DNA of 64,000 nt from Foetidibacter luteolus (GTDB lineage: Bacteria > Bacteroidota > Bacteroidia > Chitinophagales > Chitinophagaceae): NCBI RefSeq assembly GCF_009650435.1, contig NZ_VVIP01000094.1:62001-126000 (forward strand), written 5' to 3'. Positions 1-8,732 of the stretch are shown here, piece after piece; the first letter of the stretch is position 1, and the number at the start of each line of letters is the position of its first letter. The translations under genes and the position numbers were made by a program. Below the pieces are notes generated by a model. It ran no database searches and was not told where the DNA came from. It saw nothing but the letters and a program-made list of their open reading frames with translations.

Positions 1-917
1 TAGTTCATCTTAAAAGCTTCAAACGCTTCTTTGGTTTTTTTCTGTTTTAAAAGCTGCCTGGCATAGTTATGTATCTGCACTTCATTACCCATGGGTAATG
101 CCTGTTTCATCAATGCGTCTGCTTCTGTTGTTTTGCCTAATCTTTCCAGCACCTGTGCCTTTGTTGTAAGCGTGGCAAAATTGGTTTCGCCAACAAATAC
201 GCCATTAATGGCGTAGTCACTCCATTGCAGCGCTTCCTGCAGGTTGGTATTGTTTTGCAGGCAAAACTGCGCGGCCTGTACCCAGGCGTCGGAATTAAAA
301 CCTTTATCAGTACGTAACTCGCGGCGGTAAGAAGCCAGTTGCTGGCTTACATAATCTACCGAAACAGTAAAAGGAATTTTCCACTTTTCCCAGTAAAGGG
401 CAATGGTGGCACTGTTGGGCTTTTCATCTTCAAATTCATATTTCAACCATTCGGTTGATTTATCCTGGGCCAGTTGTTTTACAGGTACACGCAACACATC
501 TTCAGTGGAGTCGTAAAAGAAACTGCCCCAGCTTGTGTAGTTTCTGGAAAAAATTAAAGTACACTGGTCCGGGTAAAAAGCAATATGAAAACCATATTTG
601 CCGGCAGGCAGGTCCTTTCCTTCCACTTTTACATCTTCAGAAAAACTGATGACGGTATTTTCGTTAGCGCCTGCACGCCAGGGTGCTCTTTTGCTGGTGC
701 CAAATCCCAGGTCGCTAAATCCGTAAGGCACCAGGGCTCCCCACACTTTGCCTTCGCGGCCTTTTACCGCGGGCCTGTCGTACTGAATACTAACATCAGT
801 AATGCCTATTCTTTCACCTATCCAGGCCTTTTTGTTACCGCCGTCCGGCGCTTGTGTTAACTGGCCAAAAGAATGCTGGGTACATAGTATGGCAAGAAGA
901 AAATATAGCTTTCTCAT
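1..917 (-). CDS. Secreted DUF2911/TPR-like protein, 3' end cut by window
   Basis: The minus-strand frame opens at ATG 917 with a signal peptide (MRKLYFLLAILCTQHSFGQ) and runs off the left edge, giving about 305 residues. The DUF2911 core is recognisable from the pattern GITDVSIQYDRPAVKGREG, then PWRAGANE, then LPAGKYGFHI and an S-W-G-S-F-F-Y segment. The visible C-terminal part (near NNTNLQEALQWSDYAIN and NFATLTTKAQVLERLGKT) looks like tetratricopeptide helices. The function of DUF2911 is unknown; export to the periplasm or beyond is inferred from the signal peptide. It is clearly paralogous to the gene at 63066 and shares its core with the gene at 1054. The start is firm: no earlier in-frame ATG is visible. 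Confidence 0.85.
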   Translation of the reverse strand, partial: MRKLYFLLAILCTQHSFGQLTQAPDGGNKKAWIGERIGITDVSIQYDRPAVKGREGKVWGALVPYGFSDLGFGTSKRAPWRAGANENTVISFSEDVKVEGKDLPAGKYGFHIAFYPDQCTLIFSRNYTSWGSFFYDSTEDVLRVPVKQLAQDKSTEWLKYEFEDEKPNSATIALYWEKWKIPFTVSVDYVSQQLASYRRELRTDKGFNSDAWVQAAQFCLQNNTNLQEALQWSDYAINGVFVGETNFATLTTKAQVLERLGKTTEADALMKQALPMGNEVQIHNYARQLLKQKKTKEAFEAFKMN

Positions 918-1004
918 ACATCATTAGTTTTTACCAAGCTACAAAGCTTTATACTAATTGTTCCGGCATTTTGATTAATGCAGCAGGCCGATGATGAGCG
1001 GGCA

Positions 1005-1031
1005 TAAAAAAGCCCGGTGACGTACCGGGCT
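1005..1031 (-). terminator. Rho-independent terminator
   Basis: An 8-bp stem AGCCCGGT/ACCGGGCT (1011-1018 and 1024-1031) with a 5-nt loop. Read on the minus strand it is followed by a run of T (1006-1010). It lies 23 bp past the stop of the 1054-1584 gene and separates it from the DUF2911 gene at 917. Confidence 0.85.
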
Positions 1032-1053
1032 CAGTAAAAGATTAGTGAGTTAT

Positions 1054-1584
1054 TTATTCTACGGTAAACTCAACCTGGTAATCGCCCCAGTGAAGTGAAA
1101 CCAAACCACTGTTAATTGTATAATTCAGTTTTTCGGCAAAAGAAGCTGCTTTCTTGGGCGTAACGGTAACTTTCAACGCATCTGCGCCTTTGTTTTTTTC
1201 ATAGTCATAGGCGCCCCATGTTTTCCATGTTTTGTTGAAGATGATTGTCCAGGTATCATCGGGGTTAATCAATGTAAACAAAGCGTATTTGCCGGCAGGC
1301 AATGGCTGGCCCTGTATTTTTACGTCTTTGCTTGTTTCAAAAACCGTAGCCTCGTTAGCGCCTGCACGCCATATTTCCCCTTTTTTAGGTTCCAGGTCTT
1401 TACCGATAGTGCGGCCTTTTACAGATGGCTGGCTGTAATCAATACTAACCGAAGCGCCCCCTGCTGTAGTGCCTGTGGCTTTGGCGGGCGGGCTTGGCCG
1501 TTTTGATTTATCGTCCTGGGCGCATGCCTGAAAAGAAGTAATGGCTATTGAAGCGATTGCCATTATTGCGAATAACTTTTTCAT
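1054..1584 (-). CDS. Short DUF2911 exported protein
   Basis: The product is 176 residues with a signal peptide (MKKLFAIMAIASIAITSFQACA) that could be cut by signal peptidase I or, less typically, lipidated at Cys21. It holds only the DUF2911 core: SVSIDYSQPSVKGRTIG, then IWRAGANEATVFE, then LPAGKYALFTL and TWGAYDY. It lacks the TPR-like extension of its neighbour at 1-917. Function unknown. It has its own terminator, so it is probably a single-gene transcript. Being next to a larger paralogue suggests local duplication, although the two proteins agree only in the core motifs. Confidence 0.85.
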   Translation of the reverse strand: MKKLFAIMAIASIAITSFQACAQDDKSKRPSPPAKATGTTAGGASVSIDYSQPSVKGRTIGKDLEPKKGEIWRAGANEATVFETSKDVKIQGQPLPAGKYALFTLINPDDTWTIIFNKTWKTWGAYDYEKNKGADALKVTVTPKKAASFAEKLNYTINSGLVSLHWGDYQVEFTVE

Positions 1585-1713
1585 AGATTTTTCATTTTTG
1601 GTTTACAATCGTTGAAAATAGTGGAAGCAATTTTTATACCGTTGTTAAATTTTGATGAATGGAGATTTTTAATGTACATCGTACACCTGGTATTTCATAT
1701 CGCAGATTTTTAA

Positions 1714-1796
1714 GATACCAGCGATATAATTTCATAGCGACCCAGTTGCGTCGCAATCACTTCATCGTTCTGTTCATTGGGCGGCTTTTCAGACCC
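1714..1796 (-). repeat. Dispersed intergenic repeat A (reverse copy)
   Basis: Read on the minus strand it starts CGGGTCTGAAAAGC, continues CGCCCAATGAACAGAACGA, then TGAAGTGATTGCGACGCAA, and ends with CGCTGGTATC. The same blocks recur at 55703 and 60912 and partly at 32719 and 58261. With the B copy at 1951 it fills much of the 450-bp gap between 1585 and 2034. The rest of that gap is AT-rich with a short palindrome (TTGGTGCGTGG/ACACGCACCAA near 1804-1828), and no gene is seen there. Confidence 0.75.
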
Positions 1797-1950
1797 GTGT
1801 ATGTTGGTGCGTGGAGACACGCACCAAGGGGGCGGAAAATATCGAACAAGGAGCAGGGAATAAAGAACGAAATCAACAACAACATTAAACTTTGAACAAA
1901 AGAACATTAAACAGTAAAAACCTGTTGCACATTGCCGCATAGAGAACAAA

Positions 1951-1990
1951 GCGTACAAGTGAGTGACACAACCGAAGCCTCATAGCAGTA
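1951..1990 (+). repeat. Dispersed intergenic repeat B
   Basis: Contains GCGTACAAGTGAGTGACACA followed by ACCGAAGCCTCATAGCAGTA. The same core appears at 16565, 24016 (reverse), 26019 and 43812 (reverse). A related form with GAGTGCGACGCAA occurs at 8658, 36597 and 40641. Confidence 0.75.
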
Positions 1991-2012
1991 ATGCAGCTAA
2001 GTGCAAAATAGT

Positions 2013-2031
2013 AAAAATGCCGAAGGCATTT
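2013..2031 (-). terminator. Terminator with UUCG tetraloop
   Basis: On the minus strand AAATGCC-TTC-GGCATTT gives a C(UUCG)G-capped hairpin followed by TTTTAC, just past the stop of the GH78 gene that ends at 2035. The U-run is short. Confidence 0.6.
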
Positions 2032-2034
2032 ATG

Positions 2035-4440
2035 CTATAAACTCAGGTTGGTTTCCACGCCTGTTTTCAAAGGATATGTTTTACCCTTCCACACAAAATT
2101 ACCACTAACCGCGGTTGGCAATAAAACAGAAGCCTTTAGTTTGCCATCATTGCCATACTGGTATTTTACCTTTATTTTCCCGTTGGGGTGGGGCATTTCT
2201 CCTTCCGCATTTTTTAGCTGGCCCAGGTGCGGCTCAATCTTCACTTTGCCAAAGCCCGGCGCATCGCTGTCTATACCCAGCACAATGCGGAAGAACTCAA
2301 TATTGGGGCTGGAACCCCAGGCATGGCAATCTGAGCGGGAGCGGTTAATGTCTGACATTTCGGCCCAGGTGCTCATGCCCATGTCAAAATTTTGACGCCA
2401 TATATCCAGCCATTGCAGGTAGTTGTTGCCATAACCGGCTTTGGTTAATGCCAGGTGCACATAATATTTGAAATAGATGGTAGCTTCCGTGAGTAGTTTG
2501 TCTGTCATTATTTTGTCCGCCAGTTTCCTGGCGTCGTCCCCGGTAATCAGGCCGGTTAGTATGGCCAGCGTATTGGCATGCTGGGAGTAAACATCTTTCT
2601 CCTGCGTATCTGCCAATAGCTGTTTGCCGGCATCCCAATAATTTGCTTTTATGGATTGCTTTAGTTTACCGGCTGCTGCATTATAAATGGCGGCATATTC
2701 TTTCATGCCTGTTTCACTTTCCAGTTGTGCTGCCAGTTGATAAGCCCACAGCAATTGCAGGTCAAGCACGGAAGACGTGCCGTTCTTACCGATGGGTGCT
2801 GTGCCGCCACTCCAGCCTTTGGTGCTGCACCAGTCAGTAAAGTTCCAGTAAGGCGGGTTTTTTAAAGCGCCATCGGCCTGCTGGTATTTGCTGAAAAAAT
2901 TAAGCACCGTACGCATGCCCTGCAGGTGCTGCTGCACAAAAGCTTTATCGTTTCGGTACATCCAGCAATCATGCAGCATACCAATCCACCAAAGCGAAAA
3001 GGTAGGTATCTCCTGCGCATTCGCGGTGGGGTAGCGGCTAAGTGTTATGCCTTCTGCCATGCGGGAGTTATCCAGCAGTGTTATAGCATTGCGCATCATC
3101 CTGTCATCGCCGCTGTTGTACAGGCTAACCAATGCCTGTATGCGGGTATCGCCTACATATTGCAGTTGCTCGTAGTACGGGCAATCCATATAGGTTTCCA
3201 TAGCACATAGCCGGGCAGTATGCCAGCCGGTTTGCATTATCCTGTCCAGTACATTATCCCCGGCGTTAAAGGTGGCCTTCATTTCAAAAGGGTAACCGCT
3301 AAAAGTGCCGTAAACGTCATCAATAACAAGCGGCTCGCTTTTGGTTTCAACTTTCAGTTGCAGGTAACGGTAAGTGCGGTACCACAGGGCCGTAAACTCC
3401 TGTTTAATGTTTCCGTTAGAGATAATGCTGTCCTGTTTGCCCACAAAGCGCTTGCCTTCTACTTCATCCCGGTTGCCTTTTTGGGATTCTCTTCTCCAGT
3501 CGCTGCTGCCTTCATCTACATATAGCGCTTCGGCATAGCGCAGGGATAGCGCAGCACTGTCTCCTTTGCTGAAGATAATCGTGGGGTAGGCGTTGGTAAG
3601 TTTTGCCTGGTCCAGCAACAGGGTAATGGTTGAGTTGGGGGGCACCGTAATAGCTGTTTTTTTAGCCGGGAAACTTTCCGGTAAACTAATGCCCTCTGCC
3701 TTGCGTACTTTGGCCAGGCGCTGCGTGGTAAACTCCATTTGTGGAATGGTACGCGGTACCAGCATCCAGCCTGTCGTCCAGTCAAATACGCCTTTGGGCA
3801 GGCCATGAAAAAGCTCGGCGGCGCCGCTCCAGTTGCTGTCGTTAAAGCCGGCATTCATCCAGCCGGGTTGGTAATCGTTCATGTCCACCAGTTCTCCCGG
3901 GCCGGCAACGTAATAAGAGTAGATTAGTTTAACCGCCAGCGGCCGGTGGCTTTTATCGCGTATGCACTTCCAGCTTTTATCCGTATTAACAGCGGATTCA
4001 GCATCCGTATTGCCCTGCAAAATAAAAGCCGTGCGGGATGAGATCTGCGCCTCTGGTTTATCTTCCCCGTCATTCCATACAATAGCTGCAATGCTGTTTT
4101 TGCCGGGCCTTAGGTATTGCGCTATATCAACCGTTTCAAAGTTCCAGTGGTAAAGGTCGCTGCGGGCAGGCCCCAGCGAAACCATGTACCCGTTTACATA
4201 CAGCTTGTAGCGGTTATCCGCAGACACATGTACAACAAAGGAAGCAGGCGCCGTGCTTAGCTCTAAGCTTTTCCTGAAGTGGTAAACGCCATATTCCCGG
4301 GCAGGTTCGCCGGGTACAGCAATCCAGCTTGCCTTCCATATTTTGTTGAGTATATCTTCATGAATCTTTTGCGCAGGCAGATTATTGCCAAAGAGTAAAA
4401 TGGTAAGCATGCTAACAACCGCTGCCGAAAAATTTTTCAT
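2035..4440 (-). CDS. Secreted GH78-type alpha-L-rhamnosidase
   Basis: The product is about 801 residues from ATG 4440 (MKNFSAAVVSMLTILLFGNN, a signal peptide); an in-frame ATG 18 bp upstream is less likely because it would extend the signal peptide. The N-terminal third is beta-rich, as in the lectin-like domains of GH78. The (alpha/alpha)6 catalytic barrel carries ETYMDCPYYEQLQYVGDTR, which matches the family pattern DCPxxE...GDxR holding the acidic residues. Towards the C-terminus SDCHAWGSSPNIEF matches the usual H-AWG-SP signature, and a beta domain follows. It would remove terminal L-rhamnose from glycans or glycosides outside the cytoplasm. The aldo/keto reductase gene 67 bp upstream is on the same strand and may be cotranscribed. 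Exact substrate unknown. Confidence 0.85.
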   Translation of the reverse strand: MKNFSAAVVSMLTILLFGNNLPAQKIHEDILNKIWKASWIAVPGEPAREYGVYHFRKSLELSTAPASFVVHVSADNRYKLYVNGYMVSLGPARSDLYHWNFETVDIAQYLRPGKNSIAAIVWNDGEDKPEAQISSRTAFILQGNTDAESAVNTDKSWKCIRDKSHRPLAVKLIYSYYVAGPGELVDMNDYQPGWMNAGFNDSNWSGAAELFHGLPKGVFDWTTGWMLVPRTIPQMEFTTQRLAKVRKAEGISLPESFPAKKTAITVPPNSTITLLLDQAKLTNAYPTIIFSKGDSAALSLRYAEALYVDEGSSDWRRESQKGNRDEVEGKRFVGKQDSIISNGNIKQEFTALWYRTYRYLQLKVETKSEPLVIDDVYGTFSGYPFEMKATFNAGDNVLDRIMQTGWHTARLCAMETYMDCPYYEQLQYVGDTRIQALVSLYNSGDDRMMRNAITLLDNSRMAEGITLSRYPTANAQEIPTFSLWWIGMLHDCWMYRNDKAFVQQHLQGMRTVLNFFSKYQQADGALKNPPYWNFTDWCSTKGWSGGTAPIGKNGTSSVLDLQLLWAYQLAAQLESETGMKEYAAIYNAAAGKLKQSIKANYWDAGKQLLADTQEKDVYSQHANTLAILTGLITGDDARKLADKIMTDKLLTEATIYFKYYVHLALTKAGYGNNYLQWLDIWRQNFDMGMSTWAEMSDINRSRSDCHAWGSSPNIEFFRIVLGIDSDAPGFGKVKIEPHLGQLKNAEGEMPHPNGKIKVKYQYGNDGKLKASVLLPTAVSGNFVWKGKTYPLKTGVETNLSL

Positions 4441-4507
4441 AAGTGCTAATTGAAGCACACAATATAAACCATCTAAGGCAAAGCTGTCAATCCCAGCAGC
4501 ATGGGGA

Positions 4508-5503
4508 CTATTTTATCAACTGCAAGGCGTTTAGTTCTGTGGTAATCAAGCTTATCTCGTCTGCCGTAAGTTTGGCTTCTATGGCTTTGGCGTTCAGTAT
4601 GGCCTGTTGTGCATTACGGGCGCCCACCAGCGCAATGGTAATGCCGGGTTGTTCAATGGTCCAGCGCAGCACCAGTTGCGAAAGCGATACGTTTTTTTCA
4701 TCGGCCAGCGGCTTTATCTTTTGCAAAAAGGCATCCGTACGGGCAAGGTTTTCGTCTTTAAAAAAATAAAGTGCTGCACGGTGGTCGCCTTCACTAAACT
4801 TATAGCCCGGTTTCATCTTGCCGGTCAGCAGGCCACGTTCCAGCGGACTGTAAGCCAGTATGGCTTTGTTGTGCTGTATGCACCAGGGTACAAGTTCGGT
4901 TTCTATGTCCCGTTTAACCATGCTGTAAGGCACCTGGTTAGATACAAGGCTAATTGTTTTCTCCGCTTCCTCCATCTGTGCGGCATTGTAGTTGCACACC
5001 CCTGCATAACGCACTTTACCTTGTTGTATAAGCCGGGCAACAGCTTCCATCGTTTCATGTATGGGGGTTGTCACGTCTGGCCAGTGTATTTGGTACAGGT
5101 CTATATAATCGGTGCCCAGCCTCTTCAGGCTTTGCTCACATTCGTATATAATGCTTTCCTTGCCGGCATATTTGTAAATGTCAATATCCTGGCCCTGGTT
5201 GTTCTTTGTTTTAAAACCGAAATCTCCTTTGTTATCATCCCATCGCATGCCGTACTTGGTAATAATCTGCAGCTTCTCCCGCGGTATATTTTTAATGGCC
5301 TCGCCAACAATTTCTTCACTTTCGCCCTGGCCATATACCGGTGCAGTGTCAATGGATGTTACGCCCAGTTCGTAAGATGCCTGTATGGCTTCAATAGCTT
5401 CTTTGCGGTCGTTGCCGCCCCACATCCAGCCGCCTGCGGCCCATGCGCCAAACGTAATTACTGATAGCTGTAAATCTGAGTTGCCAAGCGTTCTGTTTTC
5501 CAT
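4508..5503 (-). CDS. Aldo/keto reductase
   Basis: The product is 331 residues with the AKR (alpha/beta)8 pattern: LSVITFGAWAAGGWMWGG near the start, the catalytic aspartate and tyrosine in DTAPVYGQGESEEIVG, the lysine in LQIITKYG, and the histidine in YIDLYQIHWPD. The late GITIALVGARNAQQ segment is the NADPH-binding region seen in YajO/YdhF-like members. A cytoplasmic NADPH-dependent carbonyl reductase is expected; sugar aldehydes are plausible because it sits upstream of the GH78 gene, but that is inference. Start ATG 5503 is the only sensible one. Confidence 0.9.
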   Translation of the reverse strand: MENRTLGNSDLQLSVITFGAWAAGGWMWGGNDRKEAIEAIQASYELGVTSIDTAPVYGQGESEEIVGEAIKNIPREKLQIITKYGMRWDDNKGDFGFKTKNNQGQDIDIYKYAGKESIIYECEQSLKRLGTDYIDLYQIHWPDVTTPIHETMEAVARLIQQGKVRYAGVCNYNAAQMEEAEKTISLVSNQVPYSMVKRDIETELVPWCIQHNKAILAYSPLERGLLTGKMKPGYKFSEGDHRAALYFFKDENLARTDAFLQKIKPLADEKNVSLSQLVLRWTIEQPGITIALVGARNAQQAILNAKAIEAKLTADEISLITTELNALQLIK

Positions 5504-5635
5504 GGTTCTTTGTTTGTGAGCGTTTGCAGAAGGGCCGAATATAATAAAACCGCTGTCAATATGCCGACAGCATTGCAGGTAAGAATTTTCTTAGTGGTTA
5601 TTTTGGGGCTTTGGGCTTTTGTTTTTCAACGCGGC

Positions 5636-5750
5636 ACCTGTCCCGGCTTTTCGCTGCAAGTCCTCGCCACTCGTACCTCGTGGCTGCGGGCTTTCCGCTT
5701 CAATCCGGCAGCCATTCAGCTACAGGAATGCTACCGTGCCGCCCACATGA
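5636..5750 (+). repeat. GC-rich intergenic repeat-like segment
   Basis: A GC-rich block holding CGGGCTTTCCGCTTCAATCC, the same words that start and end the 105-bp repeat C copies (12161 and others) but with a different middle (CCACTCGTACCTCGTGGCTG). It is probably a related or rearranged member. It fills the middle of the 303-bp gap 5504-5806, which holds no convincing gene. Confidence 0.45.
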
Positions 5751-5806
5751 TAGGTTGTGGCTACCAGGCTTACAATTGGTAATCAGCCTCAATACACAGG
5801 TAATAA

Positions 5807-6763
5807 CTATTGTTGATTTTCCGCAAACCGGTAGCCCCTTAAAAAATCTGTAACCAGCATCCTTTTCTTGCCTTCCAGTTGAAGGTCTGTAACGTGTATG
5901 AACCCATCGGAACAGGCAAATTTTAGAAAAGTTTTTTTGTCTGTTTCCCAAGCACCCGGCTGTAAATTATGTTGGCCGGCTTCTTTTGTGCAGGCAAATA
6001 CTTTCAGCATTTTTTCGTCAAGAAAGGTAAAAGCGGCAGGGTAGGGGGAGAGGCCCCTTACCAGGTTATGTATCTCGAATGCTGTTTTGCCCCAGTCTAT
6101 TTTGCAGGTATCTGTAAAGAGCTTAGGCGCATGAGGAAGTGCTGAAACATCTGTGCCGGACAGTGCTTCCTGTTTCATTTCTTCCAGCTTGCCTTCTGCC
6201 AGTAACTGTAATGTTTTCACCAGCAAAGCGGCGCCGGTTTCTTTCATTTTGTCGTGCAGTTCCCCGGCTGTTTCATTTTCCCCAATGGGTATAACTTCCT
6301 GCAGCAGCACATTACCGGTATCAATTTCGTGTTGCAGCCTGAAGGTGGTTACACCGGTTTCCTTTTCACCGTTTATAATGGCCCAGTTGATGGGGGCGGC
6401 ACCCCTGTACTTGGGCAAAAGAGAACCGTGAACATTGATGGTTCCCAACGGGGGCATGTTCCAAACAACAACCGGTAACATGCGAAAGGCTACCACCACC
6501 TGTACATCAGCCTGCAATGCTTGTAAAGCGGCGATGAATTCCAGGTTTTTCAGTTTTTCAGGCTGTAGTATATACAGGTCATGCTCAACTGCGTACTTTT
6601 TTACCGCGCTTTCGTTCATCTTCATGCCGCGGCCTGAAGGTTTATCCGGCGCTGTGATAACGCCAACAACGTTGGCGCCGGCCTTAACCAGCGCATCCAG
6701 CGATGCCACCGCAAATTCTGGCGTGCCCATAAAAACAATCCGTAATTCACCAAAACTTTTCAT
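5807..6763 (-). CDS. fmt: Methionyl-tRNA formyltransferase
   Basis: Formylates the amino group of Met-tRNAi with 10-formyl-tetrahydrofolate to start translation. The 318 residues match the family length. The N-terminal Rossmann-like domain opens RIVFMGTPEFAVASLDALV, the folate-binding and catalytic signature HGSLLPKYRGAAPINWAI is present (residue Asn in INWAI, His in VHGS), and the C-terminal OB-like domain includes LVRGLSPYPAAFTFL. It stands alone; def is not adjacent. Start ATG 6763 puts the family core a few residues in, as usual. Confidence 0.96.
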   Translation of the reverse strand: MKSFGELRIVFMGTPEFAVASLDALVKAGANVVGVITAPDKPSGRGMKMNESAVKKYAVEHDLYILQPEKLKNLEFIAALQALQADVQVVVAFRMLPVVVWNMPPLGTINVHGSLLPKYRGAAPINWAIINGEKETGVTTFRLQHEIDTGNVLLQEVIPIGENETAGELHDKMKETGAALLVKTLQLLAEGKLEEMKQEALSGTDVSALPHAPKLFTDTCKIDWGKTAFEIHNLVRGLSPYPAAFTFLDEKMLKVFACTKEAGQHNLQPGAWETDKKTFLKFACSDGFIHVTDLQLEGKKRMLVTDFLRGYRFAENQQ

Positions 6764-6925
6764 GCCGCAAATGTAAGTGAGACTTGATTAGCTGTTGAAG
6801 TTTGTAAAGCAAAAGGCATAATCCATGAAATATCCAGCCATTCGTTGGTAAAGCTGTGGAGAATGTTTTTCACTGAGTTAATATTACGCGAATAATTATT
6901 TCAATTAAAATTGCAAAATTTGCGC

Positions 6926-8581
6926 ATGCTTCAGCAACTCCATATACAGAACTATGCTATTATAGACGAGATAGAGATACACTTTTCAGCCAACCTCAAC
7001 ATTATTACCGGCGAAACGGGAGCGGGGAAAAGCATACTGATGGGGGCGCTTGGCCTTATACTGGGCGAAAGGGCCGACACCGCTGTACTGATGAACCAGG
7101 AAAAAAAGTGTTTTATCGAAGGCTTTTTTGCTGTACAGGGCAAGCACGCTGTAAAGGATTTTCTTTTGGCCAATGAGTTGGATGCCGGTGATGAGCTGGT
7201 GATACGCAGGGAAATAAACGCCAGCGGTAAATCCCGGGCCTTTATTAATGATACCCCTGCAACCTTGCAGCAGTTAAAGGCACTGGCTTCGTTGCTGGTT
7301 GACCTGCACCAGCAGTTTGATACACTTGAACTTGGCGACAGCGATTTTCAACGGGAAGTATTGGATGCGCTGGCTGCCAACCACGATGCTTTAAAAGCGT
7401 ATGCTGCTGTTTTCAGCAACTGGCAATCTGCAAAGAAGGAGCTTGGGCATTTGCAGCAACAAAAAAGCAACTTTACCAAAGAACTTGATTATTTCCAGTT
7501 TTTATACGACGAACTGAATGATGCTGGCCTTAAAGAAAATGAACTGGAAGACCTGGATGCCGAGCTAAAAATGCTGAGCAACGCGGAGGGTATTAAAACC
7601 GCTTTCTCGAAAGTGTATTTTGAATTAAAGGAAAGCGAGCAGCCCCTGGCACAAACCGTAAAACAACTGGCCAACCAGTTGAACAGCTATGCAGGCTATC
7701 ACCAGGATATACCCTTGTTGGTGCAGCGCCTGCAAAGCAGTTATATAGAACTGCAGGACATTGCCGATGAGGTTGACCGTATTAACGAGTCTGTTAACTA
7801 CGATGAGCAACGCATTGAGCAGATTAATGAAAAACTGGCAACCGGGTATAAACTGCTAAAAAAGCATGGAGTACAAACCACGGCAGAATTGTTGGCCATA
7901 CAGGCTGACCTTGAGCAAAAGCTGCAGGCCGTGCTGAATATTGATGATGCCATTGCCGGTAAAGAAAAAGAGGTTGCCGGCCTGCTGAAGCAGGCTGACG
8001 GATTAGCAGAAAATATATCATTGTCAAGAAAAGCACAGTGCCCGCCGTTGGAAGAGCAGGTGAACGATTTGCTTAAACAGGTAGGCATGCCCAATGCAAG
8101 GTTAAAAATTCAGCTAAAGGATAAGCCGCTGGCAGGTGACGGTAAGGATGAGATTGAGTTTTTGTTCGACGCCAACAAGAGCAACCGTTTTGAACCTATA
8201 CGAAAAGTGGCCAGCGGTGGTGAGCTTAGCCGGTTAATGCTTTGCATAAAGTCGCTGGTGGCACAATCTATTGATTTGCCTACACTGATATTTGATGAAA
8301 TTGATACCGGTATTTCCGGTGAAGCTGCCAAACAGGTGGGCATAATTATGAAGAGCCTTGCGGTAAACCGGCAAGTGATAAGCATCACCCACCAGCCGCA
8401 GATTGCCGGCAAAGCGGATGCCCACTTTTTTGTGTACAAGGAGATAAAAGGTGATGCCGTTAAGACCAATATACGCCTGCTGAATGAAGATGAACGCATT
8501 ACCGCCATTGCAAGAATGCTGAGCGGGGAAAGGCCTACGGCAGCAGCGTTGGAAAATGCAAGAGAAATGCTGATGAATTAA
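6926..8581 (+). CDS. recN: DNA repair protein RecN
   Basis: An SMC-like ATPase acting in double-strand break repair. The product is 551 residues with Walker A GETGAGKS close to the N-terminus, a long central coiled-coil region (about residues 150-370), and at the C-terminus the ABC signature VASGGELSRLMLC, Walker B LIFDEIDTGISG and the H-loop SITHQPQIA. The first in-frame codon is TTG at 6911, but ATG 6926 (MLQQLHIQNYAII) fits the family start. It is convergent with the isoprenoid-like cluster. No LexA-type box was identified upstream. Confidence 0.96.
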   Translation: MLQQLHIQNYAIIDEIEIHFSANLNIITGETGAGKSILMGALGLILGERADTAVLMNQEKKCFIEGFFAVQGKHAVKDFLLANELDAGDELVIRREINASGKSRAFINDTPATLQQLKALASLLVDLHQQFDTLELGDSDFQREVLDALAANHDALKAYAAVFSNWQSAKKELGHLQQQKSNFTKELDYFQFLYDELNDAGLKENELEDLDAELKMLSNAEGIKTAFSKVYFELKESEQPLAQTVKQLANQLNSYAGYHQDIPLLVQRLQSSYIELQDIADEVDRINESVNYDEQRIEQINEKLATGYKLLKKHGVQTTAELLAIQADLEQKLQAVLNIDDAIAGKEKEVAGLLKQADGLAENISLSRKAQCPPLEEQVNDLLKQVGMPNARLKIQLKDKPLAGDGKDEIEFLFDANKSNRFEPIRKVASGGELSRLMLCIKSLVAQSIDLPTLIFDEIDTGISGEAAKQVGIIMKSLAVNRQVISITHQPQIAGKADAHFFVYKEIKGDAVKTNIRLLNEDERITAIARMLSGERPTAAALENAREMLMN

Positions 8582-8598
8582 CCTGCTTCTGCCTCTGT

Positions 8599-8617
8599 CT
8601 GCCGCCGAAGGCGGCAG
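8599..8617. other. Perfect GC palindrome after recN
   Basis: CTGCCGCC-GAA-GGCGGCAG, 8-bp arms, 18 bp past the recN stop. It would form a strong hairpin with a UUCG cap on the minus strand. There is no T-run on either side, so it is not a standard terminator; it could still stabilise mRNA ends. Confidence 0.5.
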
Positions 8618-8657
8618 CAAAGCTAAACTGTGGAAAAAGCCGCGTAAAGAACCCTCA

Positions 8658-8716
8658 GCACAAGAGTGCGACGCAAGTAAAGCCTCATAGTAGTTCCTGC
8701 GGCCGGGCCCATAATA
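8658..8716 (+). repeat. Dispersed intergenic repeat B, GCGACGCAA form
   Basis: GCACAAGAGTGCGACGCAAG followed by TAAAGCCTCATAGTAGTTCC and CGGCCGGGCCCATAATA. Nearly the same unit is at 40641 and 36597. It sits between convergent recN and the 8733 gene. Confidence 0.75.
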
Positions 8717-8732
8717 ATTCTCTTATTAGTAC

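Noticed and set aside
4607-5464. 285-codon plus-strand frame
   Set aside because: Lies antisense to the aldo/keto reductase, which has complete family motifs; the plus-strand protein has no recognisable pattern.
8599-8617. recN terminator
   Set aside because: The palindrome is strong but there is no T-run on either strand; kept only as a palindrome.
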